From: Eretmocerus hayati
Taxonomy: Eukaryota; Arthropoda; Insecta; Hymenoptera; Aphelinidae
Length of the DNA stretch: 64,000 bases
Direction: 5' to 3'
NCBI GenBank assembly: GCA_029851415.1
Contig: CM056742.1
Location: forward strand, 155,191,121-155,255,120
Positions within the stretch are counted from its first letter, which is position 1. Every line of letters begins with the position of its first letter. The translations under genes were made by a program, and so were the position numbers. The notes beneath the pieces were generated by a model. It was not told the origin of the DNA and made no database searches. It was given only the letters and a program-made list of their open reading frames with translations. Below are positions 26,998 to 37,000 of the stretch, one piece after another.

Positions 26998-27671
26998 TTT
27001 TGGAATTGATGATGCAGTACATCCAAGTAAATTTTCAAAAGTTTCCAAACGAATTTTTTATTTCCGTGTACTGAGATAAGGAATTTCCTACAATTTTCTT
27101 GCATTGTCAAAGATAGAGTTTCTTATTAATTGCACCTAAAAATCGGAGATTGAGTCCGAGCTACCCTAGTTTGTTCGTAACTTTGAACTGCTGATTTGAC
27201 CGATTTTGATTTCACCAAAATCATTTGAGGAGTGGCTCGAAAACCTATCGACCAACTTTTGGTGGAAACCATTCGCGTCTTTTCTAAACACCTCCGGGCT
27301 GGAATACTCAAAAATCCAAAATCTGCTTATGAATACTTGGTTGCATGATTTGATTTCTCTATCCTTCTTTTCCGATCTGGGTGATGATGAGCCACCTGTA
27401 TGTGAAATTTCAGCCTCTATTCTTACGCCTCGAGCCCTTGGGGCTTTTTATTCTCAGAAAAATCGTAAGGAACTTTGAAGAAGACGTTATTCCTTTACAA
27501 AATTCCTTCATATAGAACTTTGCAATTGCACTAGGATCATATCCATCGGGAACGACTTTATTTAGTATCATTTTGATTGATAAATGCTCAAATACACGTA
27601 TAAAGTTGTTTTAAACGCAAATTTCGTATCAGTGATCAGCATCTTTTCGCAGAAGATGCTAATTACGAAGA
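26998..27671. other. Left interior of the foldback element
   Basis: Unique sequence between the left arm and the first nested TA-flanked element. An open frame at 27206-27478 (plus) does not resemble a known transposase. No other feature seen. Confidence 0.4.
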
Positions 27672-27673
27672 TA

Positions 27674-28679
27674 CCGTCAACCGGGGTAACTTTGGAACAA
27701 AATTCGCGTTTTTTTTCTTCAACCTCGCGAAACTTGTACGTCTTACATCAGAAGTGCATCGTATCTGTGGTCAATCGAAAGCTTACAGTTTCAGCTTTCG
27801 ATTGCGGGACTTGTAAGGTCCATTTGGACATCTCTGGTTGGAGCTATGAGCGCTGAAAGTCGTGTTCCAAAGTTAGACACGGACTGGGGTAACTTTGGAA
27901 CAGAAATTGTTATCATTATTTATTCGTCAATTAATTCATAAACTAGGTCACACAATCGATTTTCACCATCAGTAATCGAAAACTGAGTGTCTTAGCTTTC
28001 CATTGACCTGTTGTAAAAGTCCATTTGGTTGAATTGAACCTCTATAATTGAGCATAGACGCCTTCAGCATACCTCACTATCTGCACCACGGCTAACTCTC
28101 GAGGAGGAAAATACCTTCACAGTCGGTTTCTGACAAAAACTGCCATAACTTGGCTTCCATGGGTCGAAATGAGACGTTCTTTGTTTCATTTTGAAGCTCT
28201 CGTCAACGGCTACTCGAGTATATATGATTCGAGGATGATATGAATCTTGGGAAATAATTGAGAGTACATGAACAAGTGTTCCAAAGTTACCCCGGTTTCT
28301 GAAAAAAAAAAAAATACATTATACTTGTCAGTTTTTACTCTACAAAACTGAAACTTCGTGAAAATAATCCAATGTAACACTGGATTCGTCCAGATATGTG
28401 TACAGACAAGTGAAATCTAGCTCAGCTACCCAGGGCAGCTACTTCGAATTCGACCTACTAAAGTCGGAACCACACCACTTTTTCCGAGAGACTGTTTGTT
28501 GGGTTGAAAACGCACTTCTGAAGAAGTCAGCTTACAAACGGATTAATACCTGATGAAGGCCCTCGCGCCAATGCAAAAGGCCTCAGGATCATTTGCCTAG
28601 CCAACTGTGCGTGATAACCACTCTTTCATGGGTTGTTCCAAAGTTACCCCCCGTGTTCCAAAGTTACCCCGGTTGACGG
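27674..28679. mobile_element. Nested 1006-bp TA-flanked DNA element with repeated GGGGTAACTTTGGAAC motifs
   Basis: Termini are CCGTCAACCGGGGTAACTTT at the left and its exact inverse at the right, flanked by TA on both sides (27672-27673 and 28680-28681). The TA duplication points to the Tc1/mariner superfamily. The motif GGGGTAACTTTGGAAC or its inverse recurs inside, near 27882, 28270 and 28633 (the right terminus itself carries the copy at ~28655), as subterminal repeats. No transposase frame is intact, so it is non-autonomous. Confidence 0.7.
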
Positions 28680-28860
28680 TACGTGAAAAATAGCACATGC
28701 GCTATGTCTTACGACTTTGAAATTACTTTTTAAATCAGTAGCTGGTCTGCTTTTCGCGGAAAACATATATCTCTTGCCGAAGTTGATGCGGAGCAGTGCA
28801 TGGGGCTGGAATTGCAGCTGTAGGACGAAAAATAAAATTCCTAGTTATAGAATTCGTAAT

Positions 28861-29563
28861 ATAATCTATCAGCCAGCCATATAGGTTCTGTAGCAAATTC
28901 GAGGTCGGCACGCAGTTTTTTGCAATCGATTCGTCTTGACTCGCTAATTTCAAATATCTAATTTTCGGCCCGAAAATCCTGATGGTCAGTTTTTTTTTAT
29001 TAACAAAATACTGCAAAATTTATGGTTTTTTGCGCACAAGTAGAGAAGCTCTGGTCGGAGAGGAAAATTTCACGTAAAAAAAATGTTGCATTTGACATCG
29101 TTTACATGATTTATGCGGCGATGGATTATGTAAATCTACGTTTGTATGTAAATCTACATTTGCCGATGCACAAAGCGACTTCGTTCATAACAATTCGGCA
29201 TAACTTTGAATTATGAATCAAATTATTACAAGTAAATGTGCCACTCAGTTTATTATGTTATTTAAATTGAAAAAGTGTTCCAGACACTTTCCCCTAAACC
29301 CATTATTTCTTCTGCAATTGTTGATGAAAATAAGAAATAATGGCTTATTTAGAGGAAATTATCTAGACTACTTTTTCATTTTAAATAACATAATGAATCG
29401 AGTGGCTGCATATTTGCTTTCATTGTAGTATTTTGTTAATGAAAAAAACTGACCCGGATTTTCGGGCCGAAAATTAGATATTAGTAATCAGCGAGTCAAG
29501 ACGAATCGATTGCAAAAAAATGCGTGCCGACCTCGATTTTGCTACAGAACCGATAGATTATAA
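28861..29563. mobile_element. Nested hairpin element with ~140-bp inverted arms
   Basis: The arm 28861-29013 pairs with 29426-29563, including CGATTCGTCTTGACTCGCT against its inverse, CTAATTTTCGGCCCGAAAAT against its inverse, and TTAACAAAATACTGCA near the inner ends. The loop contains a further palindrome at 29240-29406. No coding gene. Family not recognised. Confidence 0.65.
29240..29406. repeat. Inner palindrome nested in the hairpin element
   Basis: GCCACTC...TTATGTTATTTAAA...AAAAAGT (from 29240) pairs with ACTTTTTC...TTTAAATAACATAA...GAGTGGC (to 29406), arms about 37 bp. A second short inverted pair, around CATTATTTCTT and AAGAAATAATG, sits inside it. This is at least the third level of nesting at this locus. 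Confidence 0.6.
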
Positions 29564-29605
29564 GTTGAGGGCTAGCTCGAAAGTCGCTTTAACATTTGGA
29601 ATTGG

Positions 29606-29905
29606 ATGCGTACATCTCTGGTTCTACTGTATCAAATCGAGTCCAGCAAGTGGTGATCTTGGAGGTAACTGGATCGGCCACCTATTAGAAACTGATTTTG
29701 GGGCCAGCGCAGAAAATTCACATGGAACGAGTTATAGTTCAATTCTCTGTAATTTCGTCTCACCGATGTGAACTTCCTAGGCATGTTCACGGATTTTGGT
29801 TATTGAAAGTAGTTTGAATGGATAGGTTAACCAGCTTCAAAATGACCACTTGTTTAAGTCAATTCGATACAGTAGAACCAGAGACGTACGGATTCAAATG
29901 GGGAT
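29606..29905. repeat. Imperfect inverted repeat in foldback interior
   Basis: 29606-29683 (GTACATCTCTGGTTCTACTGTATC...) pairs imperfectly with about 29830-29905 (...GATACAGTAGAACCAGAGACGTAC). Probably another decayed hairpin element; no target duplication found. Confidence 0.5.
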
Positions 29906-30057
29906 CGTCGAGTTAGCCTCTAGTTTCCAGGCACTTTCCCTAAGAATTTCATCCTTGCTTTCCTTTCTACGGTTCAACTGCTCCAGATCAATTTTGGCAA
30001 AAGACATTCTGAGGAAATTAGATTAGCCATCGACACACCAATAATTCTATGAACAAA

Positions 30058-30250
30058 GGGGCGTAAAGGCGGTTACGCCCTTTTGTCAAATCGCAGAAAA
30101 GGCATAATGGCGTTTACGCCCTTTTCAAGATCTCGAGGTACGTGAATACTTATTATCAAAACGGGTTTCATGGATGGTTAGGACATCCCTCAGAGGAATC
30201 GAAGAGTGACAGGGCGGAAAAAGTGCGTACCCACCATTACGCCCTTTTTT
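30058..30250. repeat. Cluster of TTACGCCCTTT motifs, possible small MITE
   Basis: TTACGCCCTTT occurs at about 30074, 30114 and 30238, and the inverse GGGCGTAA starts at about 30060. The inverted outer copies could be termini of a ~190-bp element, but the boundaries are not clear. Confidence 0.35.
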
Positions 30251-30687
30251 TAACGCAGCCCCTCAATTGATTACCAACGTACTACTCAGTTTCAATTCAG
30301 TTTCGGTTTTCAGTTAAGCCAGTCTTCCTCCATTTGGATTTAACATTGATTAAGTCGCCTTATCGAGTTTTTGGATGCAATACACTACCGTGCACTACTA
30401 ATCCAATTACCTGATACGAAACAAATTTCTTCTGGAAAGAAACGAAGGCGCTTGGAAATGTGACCGTACCCCGCGATCGAGGTGAAAAATATTTACATGA
30501 ATCGTTGACATCTTAACACAATATTCATACCAGGGCCCTTATGTCTTGATCTACCGACTAATAATAAGTAAATGCGTAAAGACATGGATAGCTATAGGAT
30601 CGATGTTTGAGCGATAGTTACGAACGATTTTCTTGACATATATACTCTTCTTTGCCCAAAAATCGGACGTGACATCGCAATAAGGAC

Positions 30688-30899
30688 CAGCATTTCTAAC
30701 GAAGTCCATTTCAATTTTGTTGAATTTCGTTGAGTCCTATTTGATGACCCATTTCATAACGAAATCCCACTCTAAAAATCATAATTATCATATTGTGACG
30801 ATTATGATTTTTTGAGTGGGATTTCGTCATGAAATGGGTCATCGAATGAGACTCAACGAAATTCAACGCGATTGAAAATGGATTTCGTTAAAAACCCTG
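30688..30899. mobile_element. hAT-type MITE, 212 bp, 8-bp target duplication ATAAGGAC
   Basis: The whole element is one long hairpin. The right terminus read inward is CAGGGTTTTTAACGAAATCC and the left is CAGCATTTCTAACGAAGTCC, a hAT-like CAG start. Both ends are flanked by the identical 8-mer ATAAGGAC (30680-30687 and 30900-30907), the duplication length typical of hAT elements. The arms meet near 30790 with a loop of a few bases. No coding capacity. Confidence 0.8.
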
Positions 30900-31566
30900 A
30901 TAAGGACTGGTTGATGACGTCAAGCGCTAGTTAATTTTAAAAATTATTAATCGTGTCACGTTCAAAATTCATTGAAATTGTCAACCCAGCTGACATCTGA
31001 ACGCATAGTGAAATTGGCGGGGATAGCTATTTGAACAAATGAACAATATTCTAATAAATTTAATTTATCGTGATTTTTATGAAATCAGTGGCATCCTGAT
31101 ATTTTCAATTCAAAACTGTTTCAACAAATAAAGAAAGATTCTTTAGGAGCTATTTTTAAAAGATGACGTTTATTTTGAAAAAATGCACAGCATTGCAAGA
31201 GTTGATTTAGCTCTAAAAACTAAGAGCCAATAAGTCTCGTTTCAATCCTCGCTACATCCTTTCGCGTTCAAGTTTACCGATCTGATACATGTTTATCGCG
31301 TCAAACCATGGAAGAAATAGTTAGTTGAACCAGCGGCATACCCCGACTTGCACTATTTAAAAGGATGTCGCGGGGAATTCGCAGGTTTGCACTCCCTTAT
31401 GATGAACTCTCGCAAAATCACTCGGGAAAATTGGGGTAACTTGGATCTGGTTTATCAAAGTAGTGAGTACTATAGCTCATTTCGGAGGTCTTGAAATGAA
31501 TTTACGGCTGTGGTACCATCTGAAATTTCGAAGGAGGCCGAAGCTATGATCGAAGAATCAGAGTCG

Positions 31567-31585
31567 GGTGAAGGGGGGGGGGGGT
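31567..31585 (+). repeat. Poly-G tract
   Basis: About 13 consecutive G in the interior of the foldback element. Simple-sequence tract. Confidence 0.7.
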
Positions 31586-31900
31586 ATACTTACGTTACAT
31601 TTTACATGAAATTTTCCAATTGAAAATTGGTGAAAGACTCTTCAACAGCTATTTCATTTTAAAAATCCGATTTGTATTCAGAAGAGGAAAAATCAAAACG
31701 CGTGGTCGTCATATCAAGGGATGTGAGCTTTGATAACTGAGGAAGATAGAAGCACATAGCTGTCGGAATATAATACTTCAGTCGAATTGATTTGACTTGC
31801 TGGATGAAATACCAAAATGCGACAGACCCGTGTATAAAATAAAAGTTTGTAAGATCCGCTAGCAGATCCTTTTCCAAGTTTCTTTCTGGATTCTCAAAAT

Positions 31901-33865
31901 ATTAATCTCAGGTGGAGCCCTAAAAGTGTTCTACCTCTAACAATTTTTATCTGAATAATTGTGGGAGTGGCCAGCATTAGAGGGCCATTTGATTCAGTTT
32001 TTGCTTCTCTTCCATTGACAATAAAGGAAGATTCCTACTTAGGTGTTGAATAAGAGCGATGCCCAACTGAGTATGTATTATGGAGCCCTCAGTGGAAAAT
32101 TTAAGCACCATTGCTCTAATCATTCGATAAATAGAGTAAGCTTCCATTGATTGAAACAATAACCTTATGATACCTATGCCATACTGTCAAATTTGCTGCC
32201 CAGTGCCTCTCTCCAGTACCACGGAAACCTTTGAATCCTTCTGTTTTCATTCGAAATGGAAATTTGCCATTGAAAGTGTGAAGATGTTCAAGTAGTTTTG
32301 AGTATTTCAATGTGTGACATGTTTCTAGAAACTGATCAAAGCAGATGAATAGGTGGAAATTGACATGGACTGTATCCCATAATTCCCCATGCACACATTC
32401 ATGAAAAATATTACTGATGCTGCAAATAAATGCTCAGACTGACTAATTGATGTCTGTGAGACATGATTGCAGAACTCGTTAATTTGATAGAAAACCACAA
32501 CAAAGATTGATCCTGTGTGTGGTGCTGATTCCATAACATTCTGTAACTTGGATCAGCAAGTTTCTTGAAGGAGTTCATTCACCCTTCGACAGTATTTCAT
32601 CAATGAGGTAGTACGAAACTGACACGTGTAGTCAGAAACGACCAATTACAATTCCACGAAACACTGTTGCTCACTCATTGAGGAATCAAGCTTTTATATC
32701 AGCAGTGCACTCATGAGAGTAATAACTACATGAGTATTCTGTGGACTCAATAAAATGATCTCTAACTTTCTGACTAACTGAAAGTAACGAGAATGAATTG
32801 TCCTCTCCGCTGTTTGGTTTCTATCCAGTGCCAGTGTTTCCATTCTTCAGGGTGGAGTAATATATCCAGGAACTAGTCATGAATCGCATCTGAGAATTCT
32901 GAATGCATCAAACATGACAATTCAACGCACATCACGTGAAATTGAGCCTCACTGCAAGCGTACAAATTAGAGGTTATTTCCACAAATTTTGTTCTGCCAC
33001 CGCTTCCTAGATATTGCCGTCGTCCCAGAGCCATCCCGAAACCTGGAGCACTACATTAAAGAAAACTTCTCTTTTGCGGTGCATCCCAGTGCATCCTGGT
33101 GCACACATGGGCGACCATAAATTCCACGTCGTCTGCAACGCACCTCTGAAATGCACCAAAATAAATTGTCAAGGCCCGGACGCCGATTCACTAAGTCGAG
33201 GCCGGGTCTCATTTCCTGGTGACCATCATCGGATCTTAACACCCTGGGTGAGCTGGTTGTGCCTCAAAACGCACACTGTTTATGAGTTTCAGACAAGTCA
33301 CAAGCCCCTCTCCCGTAAAGTTGTCACATTCAAACATTCAAATTATTCGCGCCTTGTTGCGCACTTGAGGCTGCCTTTCCATGGGACAAATATTTTGCCA
33401 GAATCAGACCGCGAGATTTGAAAAACCCTAACCTAACAATGAGTGCGAAAGAGATGGCACTACTTTGGTGTCTCTCTCTTACACATTGAGAGGGTACCCG
33501 CGCCATCTGCCATGGAAAGGCAGCCTGACCTACGCCATCGCGTGTTTTCCGCTCAACGAGGGGTGGGGGTAATTGTCAATAAATCTTTGGTTTTTAGAAT
33601 AAACAAATTGTTTGGTCCTCAAGTAGGGGTTGAGGAATTAGTTTTGGACTCTCAGGAATAATTTGAGCCGGAGATCGGACTTGGGGAGACCTCCCTCGAG
33701 CCTCGCCAGACATACCGCAACGGTACCTTCATTCACTGTTTTTGGAAAATTGAAGGTTGAGAAATTAAAATCAGTCATATCCCGAGACTGAGGAATTCAT
33801 GCCCTATCGATTGATATGAACATTGTATGAATTAAACAAAATTTTTCTGCCCACTATACCATGGT
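31901..33865 (-). repeat. Right terminal inverted arm of the foldback element
   Basis: This is the more complete arm: about 1805 bp after removing the nested MITE and its target duplication. It retains the 448-bp segment (32028-32475) lost from the left arm. Minus-strand open frames at 31977-32534 (for example MESAPHTGSIFVVVFYQINEF... and MHGELWDTVHVNFHLFICFDQF...) read like fragments of one protein broken by frameshifts or short introns. They are not recognised and may be relics of an element-encoded gene. Confidence 0.75.
33369..33525. mobile_element. 157-bp MITE inserted only in the right foldback arm
   Basis: Perfect 16-bp terminal inverted repeats GGCTGCCTTTCCATGG, flanked by TGA on both sides (33366-33368 and 33526-33528). 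The left arm of the foldback keeps the uninterrupted site, reading CACTTGACCTACG in the same sense, so insertion point and 3-bp duplication are certain. A 3-bp duplication fits PIF/Harbinger-, CACTA- or Zator-like elements; the superfamily is unassigned. Confidence 0.85.
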
Positions 33866-33874
33866 GGGCGCGCG
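33866..33874. repeat. Right 9-bp target-site duplication (GGGCGCGCG)
   Basis: Identical to 25604-25612 and directly abutting the terminal ACCATGGT of the right arm. Confidence 0.85.
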
Positions 33875-34028
33875 CAGAAAAAACATCTGCTCCATAAACT
33901 TGCTCTCTCTCCGAGGGACTGATGCGCCTGCTGGTGGCTGGCAGTCGACAAAACATAAATAATATCGGAGTATTCGGAGCAACGCTCCTTTTCTGGAGCA
34001 GCCTGGAGCAAGGACTGGAGGACGAAAA
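33875..34028 (+). promoter_or_regulatory. Probable 5' UTR/promoter-proximal region of the NCOA4-like gene
   Basis: 154 bp between the foldback insertion and the NCOA4-like start codon. It contains GGAGCA-rich direct repeats (CGGAGCAACGCTCC, CTGGAGCAGCCTGGAGCA) and is less AT-rich than its surroundings. Because the transposon's GC-rich target site lies immediately upstream, the insertion is probably in the promoter or 5' UTR. Confidence 0.4.
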
Positions 34029-37000
34029 ATGGGTGGAAAGGACGACGAACTCGATGAAGAAAGCCTGGCAAGGGTTAGGCTCGTTACCCAGAAGAAGAGG
34101 CAGCTTGAGGATAATGCAGAGTTGGTAAGTGATCTGATGTGCACTTTCTCTGTTAATAATTCGACATTTTTCAGTTCATCGATGTGTATTACATAATATC
34201 CAATCAAATGTTTGAGCAACTCCTGTGACAAAGACAGTCAATCATTTTTTGTTTATGATTTCGCCAGTAGTGAGGATTCTTTCTCAAATTCAATATCAAC
34301 TTTTTCGTTGAATATAACCATTATTGTCTGCTCGATTACGCTCGAGCTCGTCGTCCATATCATGATCTTGAGATATCGTAAAGATCTTAAGATAGTTTGT
34401 TTTAGGTTGTCCATGCTTTGTTATTGATTATTGGTTACCCAATGTCATAGTTTTCGGCGATAATCATGAATTTAGTGACCCATGAATTTTCTGAACTAAA
34501 TCGTCATTTTTTAATGAAAAAAATTACAGTGCTCTGCTAAAAATATATACCTGTTTAGGCTTCGTAAAAATGATTTTGTACGTACGAGGAACTTTTGTGA
34601 AAGATATATTATGGTGCAGCTCACAAATGGGGGTCACGGGATGATTGTCATGACCACACATGTTATATATTACACTCGTTCTCGGGGCCCTTCAAAAATA
34701 ATACCTGTATACTCACTTCCTGTGGGATGTTGAGCCCCCCTATATGCCACACGAGTTCTTTCGATTTTGACGAGTTATTAAAAAGGTTCCCCTCAATCAA
34801 CAGCAGGTATTCATCCGTATCAAAAAATTGAAAGACAGCTTCAAATATCCTTCAAAACATGATGAATAATACTATTAAGATCTGTCTGTGTCGAAGATTC
34901 ATTCGTCGAATTCCACGCATTTTAGTTTACTGTCCATGCCTAATAATCTCAGTAAAAGTTTTGTCCGGGAGAACATTTACCCCAAGTTTACGAAAAATCT
35001 TATGCCTCAGTTTGCGCGATTCCAGAGTTTTTGAAAGGAAAAAGATAATTGATCGCACAAGGAATCATATAACACGAGGCAACATATCATCGGTGTGCAT
35101 TCTTCATTTATTTCGACAAGAAATGATATTTCTTTTTATCCGTGGCATGTTTTCGGGTCTAGGATGCTCTAGGTCATTTCATACCCAGAGATCAAATTTC
35201 TCTTGGTTAAAGATTTGTTTTCCGTTCTGATCTAAAGTATGACATTAGAATGAAAGATGCTTGGGGCGATCACCTAATACTCCAATCATTTGTCTATAAA
35301 GCCAACACCGTAATCGACTTCCGAATGATAATGAGCTCTTAGAATTTTTGATTATGAGTATAAAGTTTGAAGTATAATTCCATCTCACTGATGCTGTAGA
35401 CCACTGTGGATCAAGTTTAGGATGTTTGACAATTTTTAAGCTTTGCTGGGTTTTACGAATGCTACTTCTTTTCGTGTAATTATCTGTCTTCATTAGTCTT
35501 TACACTCGATACATCTAGATTTCTGCAAATCGTACATGCAGAGAGGCGCAACTATTCGCGTAAAGAAATCGATTTCTATTTTTGGACAGATTTACCAAAT
35601 TTTTTCCTAAATATTTGCATTGGTATGGTCGTTTATTAAGCGATGACAAAAATCAATCGAACCAGAAACAGTGAACCTCAAAGCTGAGGCTATAAAATCC
35701 ATTTTCAAATGTAAGGGGGCCAGCCACTGCCATTGCATTTCAATACATACGAATTCCATGATTTGATTAAACCTGATAAATTAGAAGTCTAGATTTAGTT
35801 AAGATTCTAAATTCGTATGATACGGTGAAATCTCCCAATAGTGGACACCTCCAGTCGCGTCAAAACTGTTCGCTATCCGAAGGTGTCCGCTAACTTCTGA
35901 CGGTTGCGAAAAAATTGTCCGTTATTGAGAGGTGTCCGCTAATCGGAGGTGTCCGTTAAATACCGGACATTTCAAAATGCTTTGTTTGAATCCCATTCAA
36001 TTTCTACAGGGTTGAACCCTCGAAATAGCAGACAGGCCAATAGCGATTTTTTTGCCCTCGATTTGATCGATTCCATGTTAATTCACCTGAATATACCGGA
36101 CACTTGAATTTTGAGTCTGGTTGAAAAATGAATGATTACACCGAGGAAAGTTTTTGCTTAAAATATTTCAAGTATATCTTTGTCAAAAATCTCTGAACTC
36201 CAGGTGGAACATCAAAACGCAAATTTTAGAAAGAAAATGGAAGGTTGACTTTTCATTGGAGTAGAATTGTTATCTTTAGCTATTGTACATATCTCGATTT
36301 GTTATGTCCTTCTCTGATGAAAGAATCTCAACTTGAACAATTAACGATTGATTAGCACTACTTATCATATTAAATCGCGATTCAGAGTCATAATGGATAT
36401 CGATTCAGATTAAGATTTTTACGTGCAATGAATTTGTAAAAATTCCTACGCAAGACTCAAAATTTGGCGACCCTCGGAATAGCGGACATTTTCATGATGA
36501 TAACCGTCGTGTCCGGTATTGCAAGATTCTACTGTATATAGATAGTCAATTTCAGCCGCAAGGCCCCGAAATGGATTTGATTCACAAAGTGCATTTTAGC
36601 ATCTCTGCAGAAGGAACTTTATACTTTTTTGTATTATGAACCTGGTAATTCTATCACACTGCAATGTGAATCATTCATCTAATCAACAACGGATAGCTTT
36701 ACACCAGAACAAAAGCATAACGACTTGAAAAAGTGTTTGGAACACTCTATATTATTTTATCAAAAAATGACCAAATATTTTCTTCAATGATCATGCCCGC
36801 TCAATATCATTCCAGGCACGGGAGGACATAAGGTGCAGTTTCGATCGTCTCCGTGAAGCTCTACTATCTCGTGAACGTCAGCTTTTACGCCAGGTAGACG
36901 TTATAAGTCGTCAACGTGTTTCTTTGGTGCAACTGCAGTCGAGTACAGAAAATTGCAATCAAAAACAGACCTCAGAGGAAGCAAGTCTTCTTGCCGATCT

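Larger units (their letters stand above)
25613..33865. mobile_element. Large foldback (Mutator/FB-like) DNA transposon, 8.25 kb, with long terminal inverted repeats
   Basis: The left arm 25613-26842 is the reverse complement of 32476-33865 once a 157-bp MITE and its 3-bp duplication are removed from the right arm; both are then exactly 1230 bp, with only scattered substitutions. A second block, 26871-26997, matches 31901-32027 (127 bp each). The original arms were therefore about 1.8 kb. The termini are ACCATGGTATAGTGGGCAG in inverted orientation, flanked by the perfect 9-bp duplication GGGCGCGCG. Drosophila FB elements and Mutator-like elements also make 9-bp duplications, so a Foldback/MULE relative is most likely. 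No intact transposase is seen. The interior (26998-31900) carries several nested inverted-repeat elements. Open frames of ~130 aa occur in both arms because the arms are copies. The element lies just upstream of the NCOA4-like gene. Confidence 0.85.

Noticed and set aside
34859..35230. 123-codon open frame in intron 1 of the NCOA4-like gene
   Set aside because: Wrong phase for inclusion between the exons, random composition, and no domain.
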